In this document: positions 25,426 through 35,463 of the stretch, piece by piece | Numbering within the stretch: position 1 is the stretch's first letter | Layout: each line of letters opens with the position of its first letter | NCBI GenBank assembly: GCA_963775695.1 | Contig: CAVZJU010000001.1 | Span: 519,846 to 583,845, forward strand | Source of the DNA: DATBLE01 sp963775695 | GTDB lineage: Bacteria > Actinomycetota > Thermoleophilia > Gaiellales > Gaiellaceae | Direction of reading: 5' to 3' | Length of the DNA: 64,000 nt | Position numbers and translations under genes: made by a program | Notes under the pieces: model-generated | Seen by the model: the letters and a program-made list of their open reading frames with translations, nothing else | The model's database searches: none | What the model was told of the DNA's origin: nothing

Positions 25426-26506
25426 GGGCCTCGCCTCCGACGAGCACGCGCTCGACCTCGAGCTCCTCGCTGAGGACGACGACATCCGCCGGGCCGCCGA
25501 CCTCGATCCGGCCGACGTTCGCCCCGATCACCCGCGCGGGCACGGCCGTGGCCGCGTCGAGGGCAGCCTCGAGCGGAACGCCGAGCGCGTGCAGGTTGCG
25601 AACTGCCTCGATCATCGTCAGCACGCTGCCCGCCAGCACGCCGTCGCCGTCGCGGCGGACGACCCCGTCGCGCACCTCGACGGAGACGTCGCCGAGGCGG
25701 TAGGAGCCGTCGCCGCTGATCCCCGCTGCGGCGACGGCGTCGGTGACGAGCGCGAGTCGGCCGCCGGCCGCGAGCCAGACGAGCCGCACCGTGTCGGGAG
25801 CGAGGTGGACGCCGTCGAGGATGATCTGGACGGTCACGTCGGGCCGGGCCAGGGCGACTCCGGCCACGCCCGGATCGCGGTGGTTGAAGGGGCGCATCGC
25901 GTTGAAGAGATGGGTGACGGTGCCGACGCCGCGGTCGAAGGCGGCGTTCGCCTCGTCGGCGTTGGCGTCGCTGTGCCCGGCGGAGACGACGACGCCACGC
26001 GAGACGAGCAGGTCGACGAGCTCGAGCGCCCCCGGCAGCTCGGGTGCCAGCGTGTAGAGCCGAACCGGCCCGGCGGCGAGGATGCGCTCGAGCAGGTCGA
26101 CGTCCGGGTCGCGGCGCGCAGAGGGAGGATGCGTTCCGAGCCGCCTGGGCGACAGGAAGGGGCCCTCGACGTGTGCGCCGAGGATCCGCGGGCCGCTGCC
26201 GCCCTCGACGATCTCGCCGAGCGCAGCGACCAGGCGATCCTCCGGCGCGGTGATCAGCGTGGGCAGGTACGCGGTGACGCCGGTCTCGAGCAGCGATTCG
26301 CCGGCGCGGGCGTAGCCGTCCGCGTCGGCGTCGAGGAAGTCGACGCCGCCGAAGCCGTTCACCTGGAGGTCGACGAAGCCGGGCGAGGCGATGCCGCGCC
26401 CGTTGGCGGAGAGGATCCCGTAGGCGGTGACGATCCCGTCCTCGATCTCGATGTCGCCGGGGACCAAGCGGCCGTCGACGAGCGCCCAGCGGACGCCGAG
26501 CCTCAC
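25412..26506 (-). CDS. nagA: N-acetylglucosamine-6-phosphate deacetylase
   Basis: A 364-residue amidohydrolase converting GlcNAc-6-phosphate to glucosamine 6-phosphate plus acetate. SPGFVDLQVNGFGGVDF is the first metal-site region, GAHVEGPFLSP carries the metal-binding glutamate, and VSAGHSDA and THLFNAM carry the metal-binding histidines. LVTDAVAAAG carries the catalytic aspartate. The GTG start overlaps the stop of murQ (GTGA). Everything fits the second gene of a murQ-nagA-nagB-type operon. Confidence 0.93.
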   Translation of the reverse strand: MRLGVRWALVDGRLVPGDIEIEDGIVTAYGILSANGRGIASPGFVDLQVNGFGGVDFLDADADGYARAGESLLETGVTAYLPTLITAPEDRLVAALGEIVEGGSGPRILGAHVEGPFLSPRRLGTHPPSARRDPDVDLLERILAAGPVRLYTLAPELPGALELVDLLVSRGVVVSAGHSDANADEANAAFDRGVGTVTHLFNAMRPFNHRDPGVAGVALARPDVTVQIILDGVHLAPDTVRLVWLAAGGRLALVTDAVAAAGISGDGSYRLGDVSVEVRDGVVRRDGDGVLAGSVLTMIEAVRNLHALGVPLEAALDAATAVPARVIGANVGRIEVGGPADVVVLSEELEVERVLVGGEARVAA

Positions 26507-27405
26507 GATCCGGGCTCCACGGCCCTGCGGACGACGCCGCCCGCGTCGGCCAGGCGCGTCCGTGCGTCGTCCGGCTCGACGCCGGCGAGCAGCGACACGA
26601 CCGCCACCTTCACATCGCCGCCGGAGCGGGTGAGGGCATCGTCGGCCTCCTCCGTCGAGACGCCGGCCGCCTCGCGCACGATCGAGCGCGCCCGGGCGCG
26701 GAGCTTCTCGTTCGACGGGACGAGGTCGACCATCAGGTTCCCGAGCGTCTTGCCGAGCCGGATCATCGAGATCGTCGAGATCATGTTGAGGACGAGCTTC
26801 TGAGCGGTCCCGGCCTTCAGCCTGGTCGAACCGGACAGGATCTCGGGCCCGACCGGCACGCAGACCTCTCGCTCGGCGACGGCGGCGAGCTCGGAGCCCT
26901 CGACGCAGACCACGCAGCCGGTGAGCGCTCCGCGGTCGCGGGCCGCGGTCACCGCCGCCAGCACATACGGCGACCGGCCGCTGGCGCTGATCCCGACCAC
27001 GGCATCGGCCGGCCCAGGGCCGAGCCGTTCGACGTCGGCACGGCCGGCTTCTGCGTCGTCCTCGGCTGCCTCCTGCTCGAGCGTCGACGACGCGCCCTCG
27101 CCGGCGACGAGCGCGGCCACCCGGCCCGGCTCGACCGAGAAGGTCGCTTCGCACTCGGCCGCGTCGAGCGCGGCCAGCCGGCCCGACGTGCCGGCGCCGA
27201 CGTACAGCAGCCGCCCTCCCAGCGCCAGCCGCGCGGCGACGTCGTCGACCAGCGCGGCCACCGCGCGAGAGGCCGCTCCGACCGCTGCCGCCACGGTTGC
27301 GTCCGCGGCGTTCATCAGCTCGACCAGTTCGGCGGTGGAACGGAGATCGAGATCCGCGCCTGCAGTGTCCCGCGCTTCCGTGCCGAGCTGCTCGAACGCG
27401 GTCAT
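26503..27405 (-). CDS. murQ: N-acetylmuramic acid 6-phosphate etherase
   Basis: A 300-residue SIS-family etherase that removes D-lactate from MurNAc-6-phosphate to give GlcNAc-6-phosphate. Typical features are YVGAGTSGRLAALDAAE near residue 70, GISASGRSPYVLAA near residue 140, and KAGTAQKLVLNMIST near residue 200. It is the first gene of the leftward operon and its ATG lies at or next to the predicted transcription start. It feeds peptidoglycan-derived MurNAc into the same route as imported GlcNAc. Confidence 0.94.
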   Translation of the reverse strand: MTAFEQLGTEARDTAGADLDLRSTAELVELMNAADATVAAAVGAASRAVAALVDDVAARLALGGRLLYVGAGTSGRLAALDAAECEATFSVEPGRVAALVAGEGASSTLEQEAAEDDAEAGRADVERLGPGPADAVVGISASGRSPYVLAAVTAARDRGALTGCVVCVEGSELAAVAEREVCVPVGPEILSGSTRLKAGTAQKLVLNMISTISMIRLGKTLGNLMVDLVPSNEKLRARARSIVREAAGVSTEEADDALTRSGGDVKVAVVSLLAGVEPDDARTRLADAGGVVRRAVEPGS

Positions 27406-27433
27406 CGCGACCAGTGTATGCAGACCGGCGGCA

Positions 27434-27512
27434 GGTGGTCAATACCATTTCTCCAGATCGGCGCAATTCCGCGCAACGACAGACACAGTCCGCGACTGTG
27501 GTATTGACCACC
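27434..27512. promoter_or_regulatory. two inverted operators and divergent promoters of murQ and the GntR gene
   Basis: GGTGGTCAATACCA at 27434-27447 is the exact reverse complement of 27499-27512. Each half has the TGGT-N4-ACCA form of HutC/DasR-type sites. The right site overlaps a TTGACC that lies 16 bp before TACGAT (27526-27531). The left one overlaps, on the other strand, a TTGACC 18 bp before TACACT (27413-27418). Both predicted starts fall within a few bases of the murQ and regulator start codons, so both messages are probably leaderless. A third small inverted repeat (CACAGTC/GACTGTG, 27484-27500) lies between. Confidence 0.72.
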
Positions 27513-27540
27513 CACCTCGATGCAGTACGATGCGGGCCCG

Positions 27541-28263
27541 ATGAGCACGACCGCCCCGAAGCAGTCGGAAGCCCGCGAGCGGGTCCTCGACCTGATCGAG
27601 GAGCTGCAGATCGGCGACGCGATCCCGTCGGAGCGGCAGCTCTCGGCCGACCTCGGGATGTCGCGGCTGACCGTGCGGGCTGCTCTCGACGACCTCGTGC
27701 GCGACGGCTACCTCGTGCGCAAGCGGGGGAGCGGCACCTTCGTCAGCGAGCCCAAGATCGCCCAGGAGCTGACGATGACCTCGTTCACGGAGGACATGCG
27801 CCGGCGCGGGATGGTCCCGGGCAGTCGCACGCTCGACCTCCGCACGACCTCGGCGGGCCCCTGGCTGGGGAGGATCATGCACGTCTCCCCCTCCGAACCG
27901 ATCGTGGTCGTGAAGCGCCTGCGGCTCGCGGATGACGAGACGATGGCGATCGAGACGCTCCACGTCCGAGCCTCGCTCGTTCCGGGGCTCTCGTCGGACG
28001 ACCTCGAGCACCACTCGTTCTACACGCTCTTGACCGACCGCTACGGGATCGACATCGTGGGCGGCCGGCAGACGATCGAGCCGACGGTGACGGACGAGGA
28101 CGAGTCGGCGGTGCTCGGCGTCCCGCTGTACTCGCCGGCCTTCCTGTTCGAGCGGACGACTAACTCTCGCACCGGTGAGATCGTCGAATACGTGCGATCG
28201 CTCTACCGCGGCGACCGTTACCGTCTGGTCACCGAGCTCAGCCGGATACCGCCTCGGCGCTGA
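27541..28263 (+). CDS. GntR/HutC family regulator, DasR/NagR-like
   Basis: A 240-residue cytoplasmic repressor. Residues 1-70 form the winged helix: GDAIPSERQLSADLGMSRLTVRAALDDLVRDGYLVRKRGSGTFV. The UTRA effector domain follows from about residue 85 (SFTEDMRRRGMVPGSRTL to the end), which binds phosphorylated amino sugars in DasR and NagR. The ATG at 27541 is used; an upstream ATG at 27520 lies before the -10 element. Position, operator form and neighbours suggest it controls both the murQ operon and the sugar importer downstream, relieved by GlcNAc-6-P or GlcN-6-P. Confidence 0.9.
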   Translation: MSTTAPKQSEARERVLDLIEELQIGDAIPSERQLSADLGMSRLTVRAALDDLVRDGYLVRKRGSGTFVSEPKIAQELTMTSFTEDMRRRGMVPGSRTLDLRTTSAGPWLGRIMHVSPSEPIVVVKRLRLADDETMAIETLHVRASLVPGLSSDDLEHHSFYTLLTDRYGIDIVGGRQTIEPTVTDEDESAVLGVPLYSPAFLFERTTNSRTGEIVEYVRSLYRGDRYRLVTELSRIPPRR

Positions 28264-28413
28264 CCGGTCAGTACCAAAGACAGGTCTCGTCACCGAACTG
28301 GGAACGGCGAAAGCGCACGGTTGAGCGACACGCGCTATCAGACATCACAAGTGGTCTTGACAAGCACCCACAATCTGTGAGAATCTCGCGTCGTGACCAA
28401 GTGGTCTGATCCA
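28264..28413 (+). promoter_or_regulatory. control region of the dasABC-like operon with three regulator boxes
   Basis: Three sites resemble the operators upstream of the regulator gene: CCGGTCAGTACCA (28264-28276), GTGGTCTTGACAA (28351-28363) and GTGGTCTGATCCA (28401-28413). The middle one contains the -35 hexamer TTGACA (28357-28362), with a weak -10 about 18 bp later (GAATCT). A perfect short inverted repeat GTCTGAT/ATCAGAC overlaps the last site (28404-28420). Binding of the GntR protein here would block polymerase. Confidence 0.62.
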
Positions 28414-28460
28414 ATCAGACGGACCCGCGAGGGCCGTCCTTCCAGGATGGGAGATCTTCG

Positions 28461-29702
28461 ATGAAGGCACGCATCATCGGCGCTGCCCTGCTCGTTGCGG
28501 TCCTCGCTGTGGCCGTGACGACCGCGTCCGGTGCCACCAAGCGCTCGGCGGCCAGCATCACGGTCTGGCTCCAGGTCGACGCGCAGTCCGGCTGGCCCGG
28601 GGCCGTCGCGGCGGCCAACGCGGCGTTCCAGAAGCAGCACCCCGGCGTCACGGTCAACGTCCAGTATCAGAACTGGGGCACGCATCTCGGCAAGTTCGAC
28701 GCCACGCTCGCCGGCGGCAACACGCCGGACGTGATCGAGATGGGCAACACCGAGATGACCAAGTACATGGCGGCAGGGGCGTTCCAGGACCTGACGTCGC
28801 TCAAGTCGTCCTTCGACAACGCCAACAACTGGCTCGAAGGCCTGGCCGCCTCCGGCCGCTACGGCGGCAAGCTCTACGGCGTCCCGTACTACGCGGGCTC
28901 CCGCGTGGTCACGTACCGCACCGACCAGTACCGCTCCGCCGGGATCAGGTCGACCCCGAAGAGCCTCGGCCAGTTCAGCGCCGATGCCGCGAAGCTGAAC
29001 AAGAAGTTCGGCAAGAAGGGCTATTCGCCGGTCTACATCGCCGGCACCGACTGGTACGTGGCGATGGGCTTCGTCTACGACTACGGCGGCAAGATCGCCA
29101 CGCAGGTGAGCGGGAAGTGGAAGGGCGTGCTCGACTCGCGGAAGGCGATCGCCGGCCTCACCGCCTACAAGAACTTCTACGCGGCGGCGTCGCGGGCGAG
29201 CAAGACGACCGACGAGAACCGTCCGACCCCGTACAGCGTCTACGCGGACGGCAACGCGGGCTCGATCGTGGGCCCGGGCTGGTTCACCTGCTGCGTCGGT
29301 GACAAGTACAAGGGCTCGACCGCGCAGTTCGTGATGCCGAGCCACACGGCGGGCCAGGCGATGCCGGGCTTCCTCGGCGGCTCCGACCTGTCCGTGCCGA
29401 TCGGTGCGAACAAGCAGCTCGGGGCCGACTGGATCGCTGCCTTCACGAGCACGGCGTCCGAGAAGGCTCTGCAGGCGGTCGGGAACATCCCGAACGCGAC
29501 CAACCTTCTGAACACCTCGAAGGTCGGCGAGCGGGCCGCGCTGCGCAGCTGGTTCGTCCCCGCTGCGAAGAACTGGGTCAACGTGGAGAACGGGAATATC
29601 CTCCGCACCATGCTGGCCCAGATCCTGACCGGAAAGCTCTCCGTCAAGCAGGCAGCGGCGACGGCGAGCGACAACATCACGTTCACCCTGAACCAGTCGT
29701 AG
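28461..29702 (+). CDS. sugar ABC transporter, extracellular solute-binding protein, DasA-like
   Basis: A 413-residue exported binding protein of the SBP_bac_1 family. The signal peptide is MKARIIGAALLVAVLAVAVTT; mature sequence begins near SAASITVWLQVDAQSG. NTPDVIEMGNTEMTKYMAAG and YGGKLYGVPYYAGSRVVTYR are family hallmarks, and WFTCCVGDKYKG and FLGGSDLSVP line the binding cleft. A GGGAGA ribosome-binding site precedes the ATG. Context with the regulator, two permeases and a GH20 enzyme points to N,N'-diacetylchitobiose or a related amino sugar as ligand. Confidence 0.9.
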   Translation: MKARIIGAALLVAVLAVAVTTASGATKRSAASITVWLQVDAQSGWPGAVAAANAAFQKQHPGVTVNVQYQNWGTHLGKFDATLAGGNTPDVIEMGNTEMTKYMAAGAFQDLTSLKSSFDNANNWLEGLAASGRYGGKLYGVPYYAGSRVVTYRTDQYRSAGIRSTPKSLGQFSADAAKLNKKFGKKGYSPVYIAGTDWYVAMGFVYDYGGKIATQVSGKWKGVLDSRKAIAGLTAYKNFYAAASRASKTTDENRPTPYSVYADGNAGSIVGPGWFTCCVGDKYKGSTAQFVMPSHTAGQAMPGFLGGSDLSVPIGANKQLGADWIAAFTSTASEKALQAVGNIPNATNLLNTSKVGERAALRSWFVPAAKNWVNVENGNILRTMLAQILTGKLSVKQAAATASDNITFTLNQS

Positions 29703-29709
29703 GAGTCGA

Positions 29710-30669
29710 ATGGCGCGGGAGGCTGACTACGCCGTCCCGTCGAGTGCGGCGGTCGCCGCCGAGGCCATGCCTCGGCGGCACCGCCGTTTCTCGTTCGCGC
29801 CGTACGCGCTCGTCCTGCCGGTGGCGGCCGCGGTGGTCGTCGTCCTCGGCTACCCGATCTACAAGCTCGTCAGCATCTCGTTCCAGCGGTACGGCCTCTT
29901 CGAGCTGATCCAGCACCAGGGCCGCTGGATCGGCCTGGACAACTACCGGTCCGTGCTCGGCGACCACGTCTTCTGGGACACAGTCGTGCGCACCGTGATC
30001 TTCACGATCGTCAACGTCGGCCTGACGATCGTGCTGGGGACGCTGATCGCGCTCCTCTTGACCAAGATCAGCCCCTGGGTGCGGGTGACGCTCACCACCG
30101 GGCTCGTCCTCGTCTGGGCGATGCCGGTCGTGGTCGCGGTCCAGGTCTTCTACTGGATGACGAACTTCGAGAACGGCGTCCTGAACTACCTGCTGGCGGA
30201 GCTGCACCTGACGGACGAGAACCACGACTGGTACGCGACGCCGCTCTCCAGCCTGGGGATGGTGACGGTGCTGATCGTATGGGGGGCTCTGCCGTTCATC
30301 GTGATCAGCGTCTACGCAGCCCTGGCCCAGGTGCCGCACGAGCTCGTGGAAGCCGCCCGCGTCGACGGAGCCGGGCCGGCGCGCATCTTCCGCGACGTCA
30401 CCTTCCCCGTGCTGAAGCCGATCCTGCTGATCCTGACCAGCCTGTCGATCATCTGGGACTTCGGTGTCTTCGCGCAGCCGTACCTGCTGATCGGCTCGTC
30501 CCACATCGACCAGACGAACTACCTGATGGGCGTCTACGTGTTCATCAAGGGCTACGCCGACCACGACTTCGGCCGGGGGTCGGCGATCTCGCTCCTGATG
30601 TTGCTGATGGTGGCGGCGATGAGCGTCGTCTACGTCCGTCAGATGGTCAAGGCAGGGAACACACGGTGA
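29710..30669 (+). CDS. sugar ABC transporter, permease, DasB-like
   Basis: A 319-residue MalF-type permease with six helices after a cytoplasmic N-terminus. The EAA loop is HELVEAARVDGAGPARIFRDVTFPVLKP. GGAG lies just before the ATG, eight bases after the binding-protein stop. It would form the membrane channel with the next gene. Confidence 0.92.
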   Translation: MAREADYAVPSSAAVAAEAMPRRHRRFSFAPYALVLPVAAAVVVVLGYPIYKLVSISFQRYGLFELIQHQGRWIGLDNYRSVLGDHVFWDTVVRTVIFTIVNVGLTIVLGTLIALLLTKISPWVRVTLTTGLVLVWAMPVVVAVQVFYWMTNFENGVLNYLLAELHLTDENHDWYATPLSSLGMVTVLIVWGALPFIVISVYAALAQVPHELVEAARVDGAGPARIFRDVTFPVLKPILLILTSLSIIWDFGVFAQPYLLIGSSHIDQTNYLMGVYVFIKGYADHDFGRGSAISLLMLLMVAAMSVVYVRQMVKAGNTR

Positions 30670-31535
30670 GTGCGGTTCCCGTGGCGCGCAGGCGCCAGCG
30701 GAAGCGCCGCAGCCGGCTCGGCTGGAATCTGCTCGGGCTCGCGATCTTCGTGGTGATGATCTTCCCGGTCTACTGGATGTTCGCGACCGCGTTCAAGTCG
30801 ACCGACGACATCAACCGACTGACGCCGACCTGGTTCCCCACACATCCGACGCTGCAGCACTTCCGGGACGCGATGGACCGCCCCTACTTCTGGAGCTCGG
30901 TGGTGAACAGCGTGATCATCGTCAGCATCACGGTCGCGATCTCCGTCGCGCTCGCGTTCCTGGCGGCGATCGCGCTGTCGAAGTTCCGCTTCACGGGGCG
31001 CGAGGTCTTCATCGTGCTGCTGATCGGGATCCAGATGCTCCCGCAGGTGGGGCTGATCATCCCGCTCTACGTCGTCCTGGCCAAGTACCACCTGACCCGC
31101 GACCAGGGTGTGTACCTGGGCGTGATCATCACGTACATGACCTTCGCCTTGCCCTTCGCGGTCTGGACGTTGCGCGGGTTCCTGGTGAACATCCCGAAGG
31201 AGCTGGAGGAGGCGGCGATGGTCGACGGCTCCAGCCGGATGGGCGCGTTCATCCGCATCCTGCTGCCGCTGGTCGCACCCGGGCTGGTCGCAACGTCGGT
31301 GTTCGTCTTCATCACCAGCTGGAACGAGTTCATCTTCGCGTACGTCCTGCTCAACGACCAGTCGAAGCAGACGATCACCGTCTGGCTGTCCGAGTTCTAC
31401 GGGACCAGCCGCCAGGTCGACTGGGGCGGGCTGATGGCCGGCTCCATCCTGGCCGCAATCCCCGTGCTCGTCTTCTTCGGCTTCGTCCAGCGGAAGATCG
31501 CGTTCGGTCTGACCGCCGGCGCGGTAAAGGCATGA
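30666..31535 (+). CDS. sugar ABC transporter, permease, DasC-like
   Basis: A 289-residue MalG-type permease with six helices. The EAA loop is KELEEAAMVDGSSRMGAFIRILLPLVAPG, followed by FITSWNEFIFAYVLL. The GTG start overlaps the stop of the previous permease (GTGA), which indicates coupled translation. The arginine- and lysine-rich first 20 residues place the N-terminus in the cytoplasm. Confidence 0.92.
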   Translation: MSAVPVARRRQRKRRSRLGWNLLGLAIFVVMIFPVYWMFATAFKSTDDINRLTPTWFPTHPTLQHFRDAMDRPYFWSSVVNSVIIVSITVAISVALAFLAAIALSKFRFTGREVFIVLLIGIQMLPQVGLIIPLYVVLAKYHLTRDQGVYLGVIITYMTFALPFAVWTLRGFLVNIPKELEEAAMVDGSSRMGAFIRILLPLVAPGLVATSVFVFITSWNEFIFAYVLLNDQSKQTITVWLSEFYGTSRQVDWGGLMAGSILAAIPVLVFFGFVQRKIAFGLTAGAVKA

Positions 31536-31544
31536 TGGTGCGAC

Positions 31545-32720
<1,176 letters not shown>

Positions 32721-32721
32721 G

Positions 32722-34146
32722 ATGGGCCCCGCGGTGATCCCGAAGCCGGTGACGATGACGCCCGGCACGGGAGGCTTCGCCGTCCGGGCCTCGTCCGACG
32801 TCTCCGTCGCCCCGTCGACGCCGGAGACGCGCCGCATCGCCGGTGTGCTCGCCCGCATGCTCGGGACGAAGGTCGTGAGCGTGCCGGCCCCGGTCTCCCT
32901 CCAGCTCGCCGGCGGCGCCGGGCTCGGCGACGAGGGCTACGACCTGACGGTGACGCCCTCGACGGTCCGGCTCTCCGCTGCCTCTCCGGCCGGCCTCTTC
33001 CACGGTGTCCAGACGCTTCGCCAGCTCCTGCCCGTGCAGGGAGCGCGGCGCCTTCCGGCCGTCCATATCCGCGACCGACCACGCTTCTCCTGGCGCGGCG
33101 CCATGCTCGACGTCGCCCGCCACTTCCGGACCGTCCGCGACGTCGAGCGGTTCGTCGACTTGATGGCGCTGTACAAGCTCGACCGCCTGCACCTGCACCT
33201 GTCCGACGACCAGGGCTGGCGGATCGCGATCGCGAAGTGGCCGAGGCTGGCGACGCACGGCGGCAGCACCGAGGTCGGAGGCGGCCAGGGTGGCTACTAC
33301 ACGCAGGGGCAGTACGAGGGCCTCGTCCGCTACGCGGCCGCCCGGTACATCACGGTCGTGCCGGAGATCGACATGCCGGGCCACGTCCACGCCGCGCTGT
33401 CCTCGTATCCGAAGCTCGCGTGCGACGAGAAGCCTTCGCCCCTCTACACCGGGATCGACGTCGGTTTCAGCTCGCTCTGCATCGGCAAGCCGCTCACGTA
33501 CGACTTCGTCTCCGACGTGGTCGGCGAGCTGGCGCGGCTGACCCCCGGCCCGTGGATCCACATCGGCGGCGACGAGGCGATGGCGACGAAGGCAGCCGAC
33601 TACGTCCGCTTCATCAACCGGGTGCAGTCGATCGTCGAGTCGCACGGCAAGCGGATGATCGGCTGGGAGGAGATCGGGCGGGCGAGGCTGCGCCGCGGAA
33701 CCGTCGTCCAGCACTGGAACACCGACCCGGCGAAGTCCGCGCTCTCGGGGCGTGCCGTGCAGCGGGGCGCCAAGGTGATCATGTCCCCGGCCGCGCACGC
33801 CTACCTGGACATGAAGTACGACGCGTCCACCTCGCTCGGCCTGCAGTGGGCGGGGTACACGTCGGTTCGGGACGCGTATGCGTGGAACCCGGCGCGCACC
33901 GTGCCCGGCGTGGGGGCGAGGGACGTGCTCGGGGTCGAGGCACCTCTCTGGAGCGAGACGGTGCAGTCGATCCGCGACGCCGAGTATCTCGCCTTCCCGC
34001 GGCTGATCGGGATCGCCGAGATCGGCTGGTCGCCCGCGCGCGGCCGGTCGTGGGCGGACTATCGTCAGCGGCTGGGGGCGCAGGCGCCGCTGCTCGACTC
34101 GCTCCGGGTGACCTACTACCGGGCACCCGAGATCCCCTGGCGCTGA
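32722..34146 (+). CDS. beta-N-acetylhexosaminidase, family GH20
   Basis: A 474-residue glycoside hydrolase. An N-terminal GH20b-type alpha/beta domain (about 1-115) precedes the catalytic barrel: RFSWRGAMLDVARHF, LHLHLSDDQGWRI, VPEIDMPGH and HIGGDEA, the last holding the Asp-Glu pair used in substrate-assisted catalysis. No signal peptide is seen at the ATG, so the enzyme is probably cytoplasmic and cleaves disaccharide brought in by the importer, the role proposed for DasD. A TTG three codons upstream is an alternative start. It ends the operon. Confidence 0.92.
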   Translation: MGPAVIPKPVTMTPGTGGFAVRASSDVSVAPSTPETRRIAGVLARMLGTKVVSVPAPVSLQLAGGAGLGDEGYDLTVTPSTVRLSAASPAGLFHGVQTLRQLLPVQGARRLPAVHIRDRPRFSWRGAMLDVARHFRTVRDVERFVDLMALYKLDRLHLHLSDDQGWRIAIAKWPRLATHGGSTEVGGGQGGYYTQGQYEGLVRYAAARYITVVPEIDMPGHVHAALSSYPKLACDEKPSPLYTGIDVGFSSLCIGKPLTYDFVSDVVGELARLTPGPWIHIGGDEAMATKAADYVRFINRVQSIVESHGKRMIGWEEIGRARLRRGTVVQHWNTDPAKSALSGRAVQRGAKVIMSPAAHAYLDMKYDASTSLGLQWAGYTSVRDAYAWNPARTVPGVGARDVLGVEAPLWSETVQSIRDAEYLAFPRLIGIAEIGWSPARGRSWADYRQRLGAQAPLLDSLRVTYYRAPEIPWR

Positions 34147-34216
34147 CGCTCGCGGGTGGCTTCGCCCCCGTGCTCGCCCCTCCCTGACCCAGTTCGTACC
34201 TCAGAAGCCGCTGTGT

Positions 34217-34243
34217 GCGGCGCCCGCACAGTTCGGGCGCCGC
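34217..34243. terminator. 10-bp perfect hairpin after the das-like operon
   Basis: GCGGCGCCCG and CGGGCGCCGC pair around CACAGTT, 70 bp after the GH20 stop. It is a likely end of the operon although no T tract follows. The remaining sequence up to 34371 holds a second small hairpin (CGAAAG/CTTTCG, 34294-34309) in the leader of the next gene and no reading frame I would trust. Confidence 0.5.
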
Positions 34244-34371
34244 CGAGAACGACCTGCGACGTGACTGAAGCGTGACGAATCTGCGCCGAGGCTCGAAAGG
34301 ACACTTTCGGCGCACGCTGCGGGCCGGTACCACGGGAGGACACCCATTCCCCTTCCGATCGGAGCCCGCCA

Positions 34372-35463
34372 ATGCACAGGACACGCCTGCTCGTCGCCCT
34401 CGTTTTCGCCGCCCTTCTCCTCGCCGCGCCGGCCGCGCCCGCCTCGTCGTCGGGCGTCGTCGTCAGTCAGGTGTACGGCGGCGGTGGTAACTCCGGTGCG
34501 AGCTTCACGAACGACTTCGTCGAGCTGTTCAACGCCGGTCCATCGTCGATCAGTCTGGACGGCTGGACCGTCCAGTACGCGTCCGCTGCCGGCACGAGCT
34601 GGCAGGCGACTGCCCTCGCCGGCTCGATCGCGCCCGGTCACCACTACCTGGTGCAGCTGAGCTCCGCGGCGTCGGTGGGCGCCCCGCTGCCCACTCCCGA
34701 CGCCACCGGTACGTCCAACCTGGCCGTCTCCGGCGGGAAGGTCGCGGTCGTCACCAACGCGACGGCGCTCGGCTGCGGCGCCACAGCCGGCAGCTGCTCC
34801 GGCGTCTCCGGAATCGAGGACTTCGTCGGCTACGGCTCCGCCGCCGACTACGAAGGCGTCTCGGCCGCGGCGGCGCTGAGCAGCTCGACCGGGGCGATTC
34901 GCGCGGATGCCGGCTGCACGGACACCGACTCGAACGCCGACGACTTCGCTGCGGACACGCCCGCGCCGCGCAACAGCGCCTCGCCGGCGACCAGCTGCAC
35001 CGACGGCGGTGGGTCGTCCGGCGGGACGACCGGCTCGGCGAGCGTCGACGTCGACATCCAGAACAGCCTCTCGCTCGCGCTCGAGCAGCCCGCGATCAGC
35101 TTCGGCGCCGCCGCGTCCGGCACGACCCCGGCGCCGGTCTCCGAGCGGGTCACGGTCAACAGCAACAACGCGACCGGCTATTCGCTGACCGTCCACCGCA
35201 CAGCGTTCGCGCCGGCCGACCTCCCGCTCGGCATCGCGAGCACGGCTGCGGCAGGCGGGACGCTCGGCCCGGCGCTCGTCGGCGGCGCGCGCGCGGCCGT
35301 CCCGGTCCTGCCGGCGGCCGACCTGCTCGTGGGCACGACGTCGGCACACAGCGCGGCCGCCGGTGACGTCTGGCCGACGACGCTCGGGTTCACCGCCCCG
35401 CTACCGGTGGTCGCTCCGGGCCGCTACTCGGCGACCGTCACCTACACGCTCATCGGCCGGTGA
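34372..35463 (+). CDS. secreted protein with a lamin-tail domain
   Basis: A 363-residue exported protein. After the signal peptide (MHRTRLLVALVFAALLLAAP) comes a lamin-tail domain, residues about 28-150: VVVSQVYGGGGNSGASFTND, FVELFNAG, LDGWTVQYAS and HHYLVQLSS are its usual motifs. A Gly/Ser/Thr-rich linker near residues 205-223 separates it from a C-terminal all-beta domain with no recognised family. Lamin-tail domains occur in bacterial secreted nucleases and surface proteins; no enzyme domain is present here. It overlaps the next gene by four bases. Confidence 0.82.
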   Translation: MHRTRLLVALVFAALLLAAPAAPASSSGVVVSQVYGGGGNSGASFTNDFVELFNAGPSSISLDGWTVQYASAAGTSWQATALAGSIAPGHHYLVQLSSAASVGAPLPTPDATGTSNLAVSGGKVAVVTNATALGCGATAGSCSGVSGIEDFVGYGSAADYEGVSAAAALSSSTGAIRADAGCTDTDSNADDFAADTPAPRNSASPATSCTDGGGSSGGTTGSASVDVDIQNSLSLALEQPAISFGAAASGTTPAPVSERVTVNSNNATGYSLTVHRTAFAPADLPLGIASTAAAGGTLGPALVGGARAAVPVLPAADLLVGTTSAHSAAAGDVWPTTLGFTAPLPVVAPGRYSATVTYTLIGR

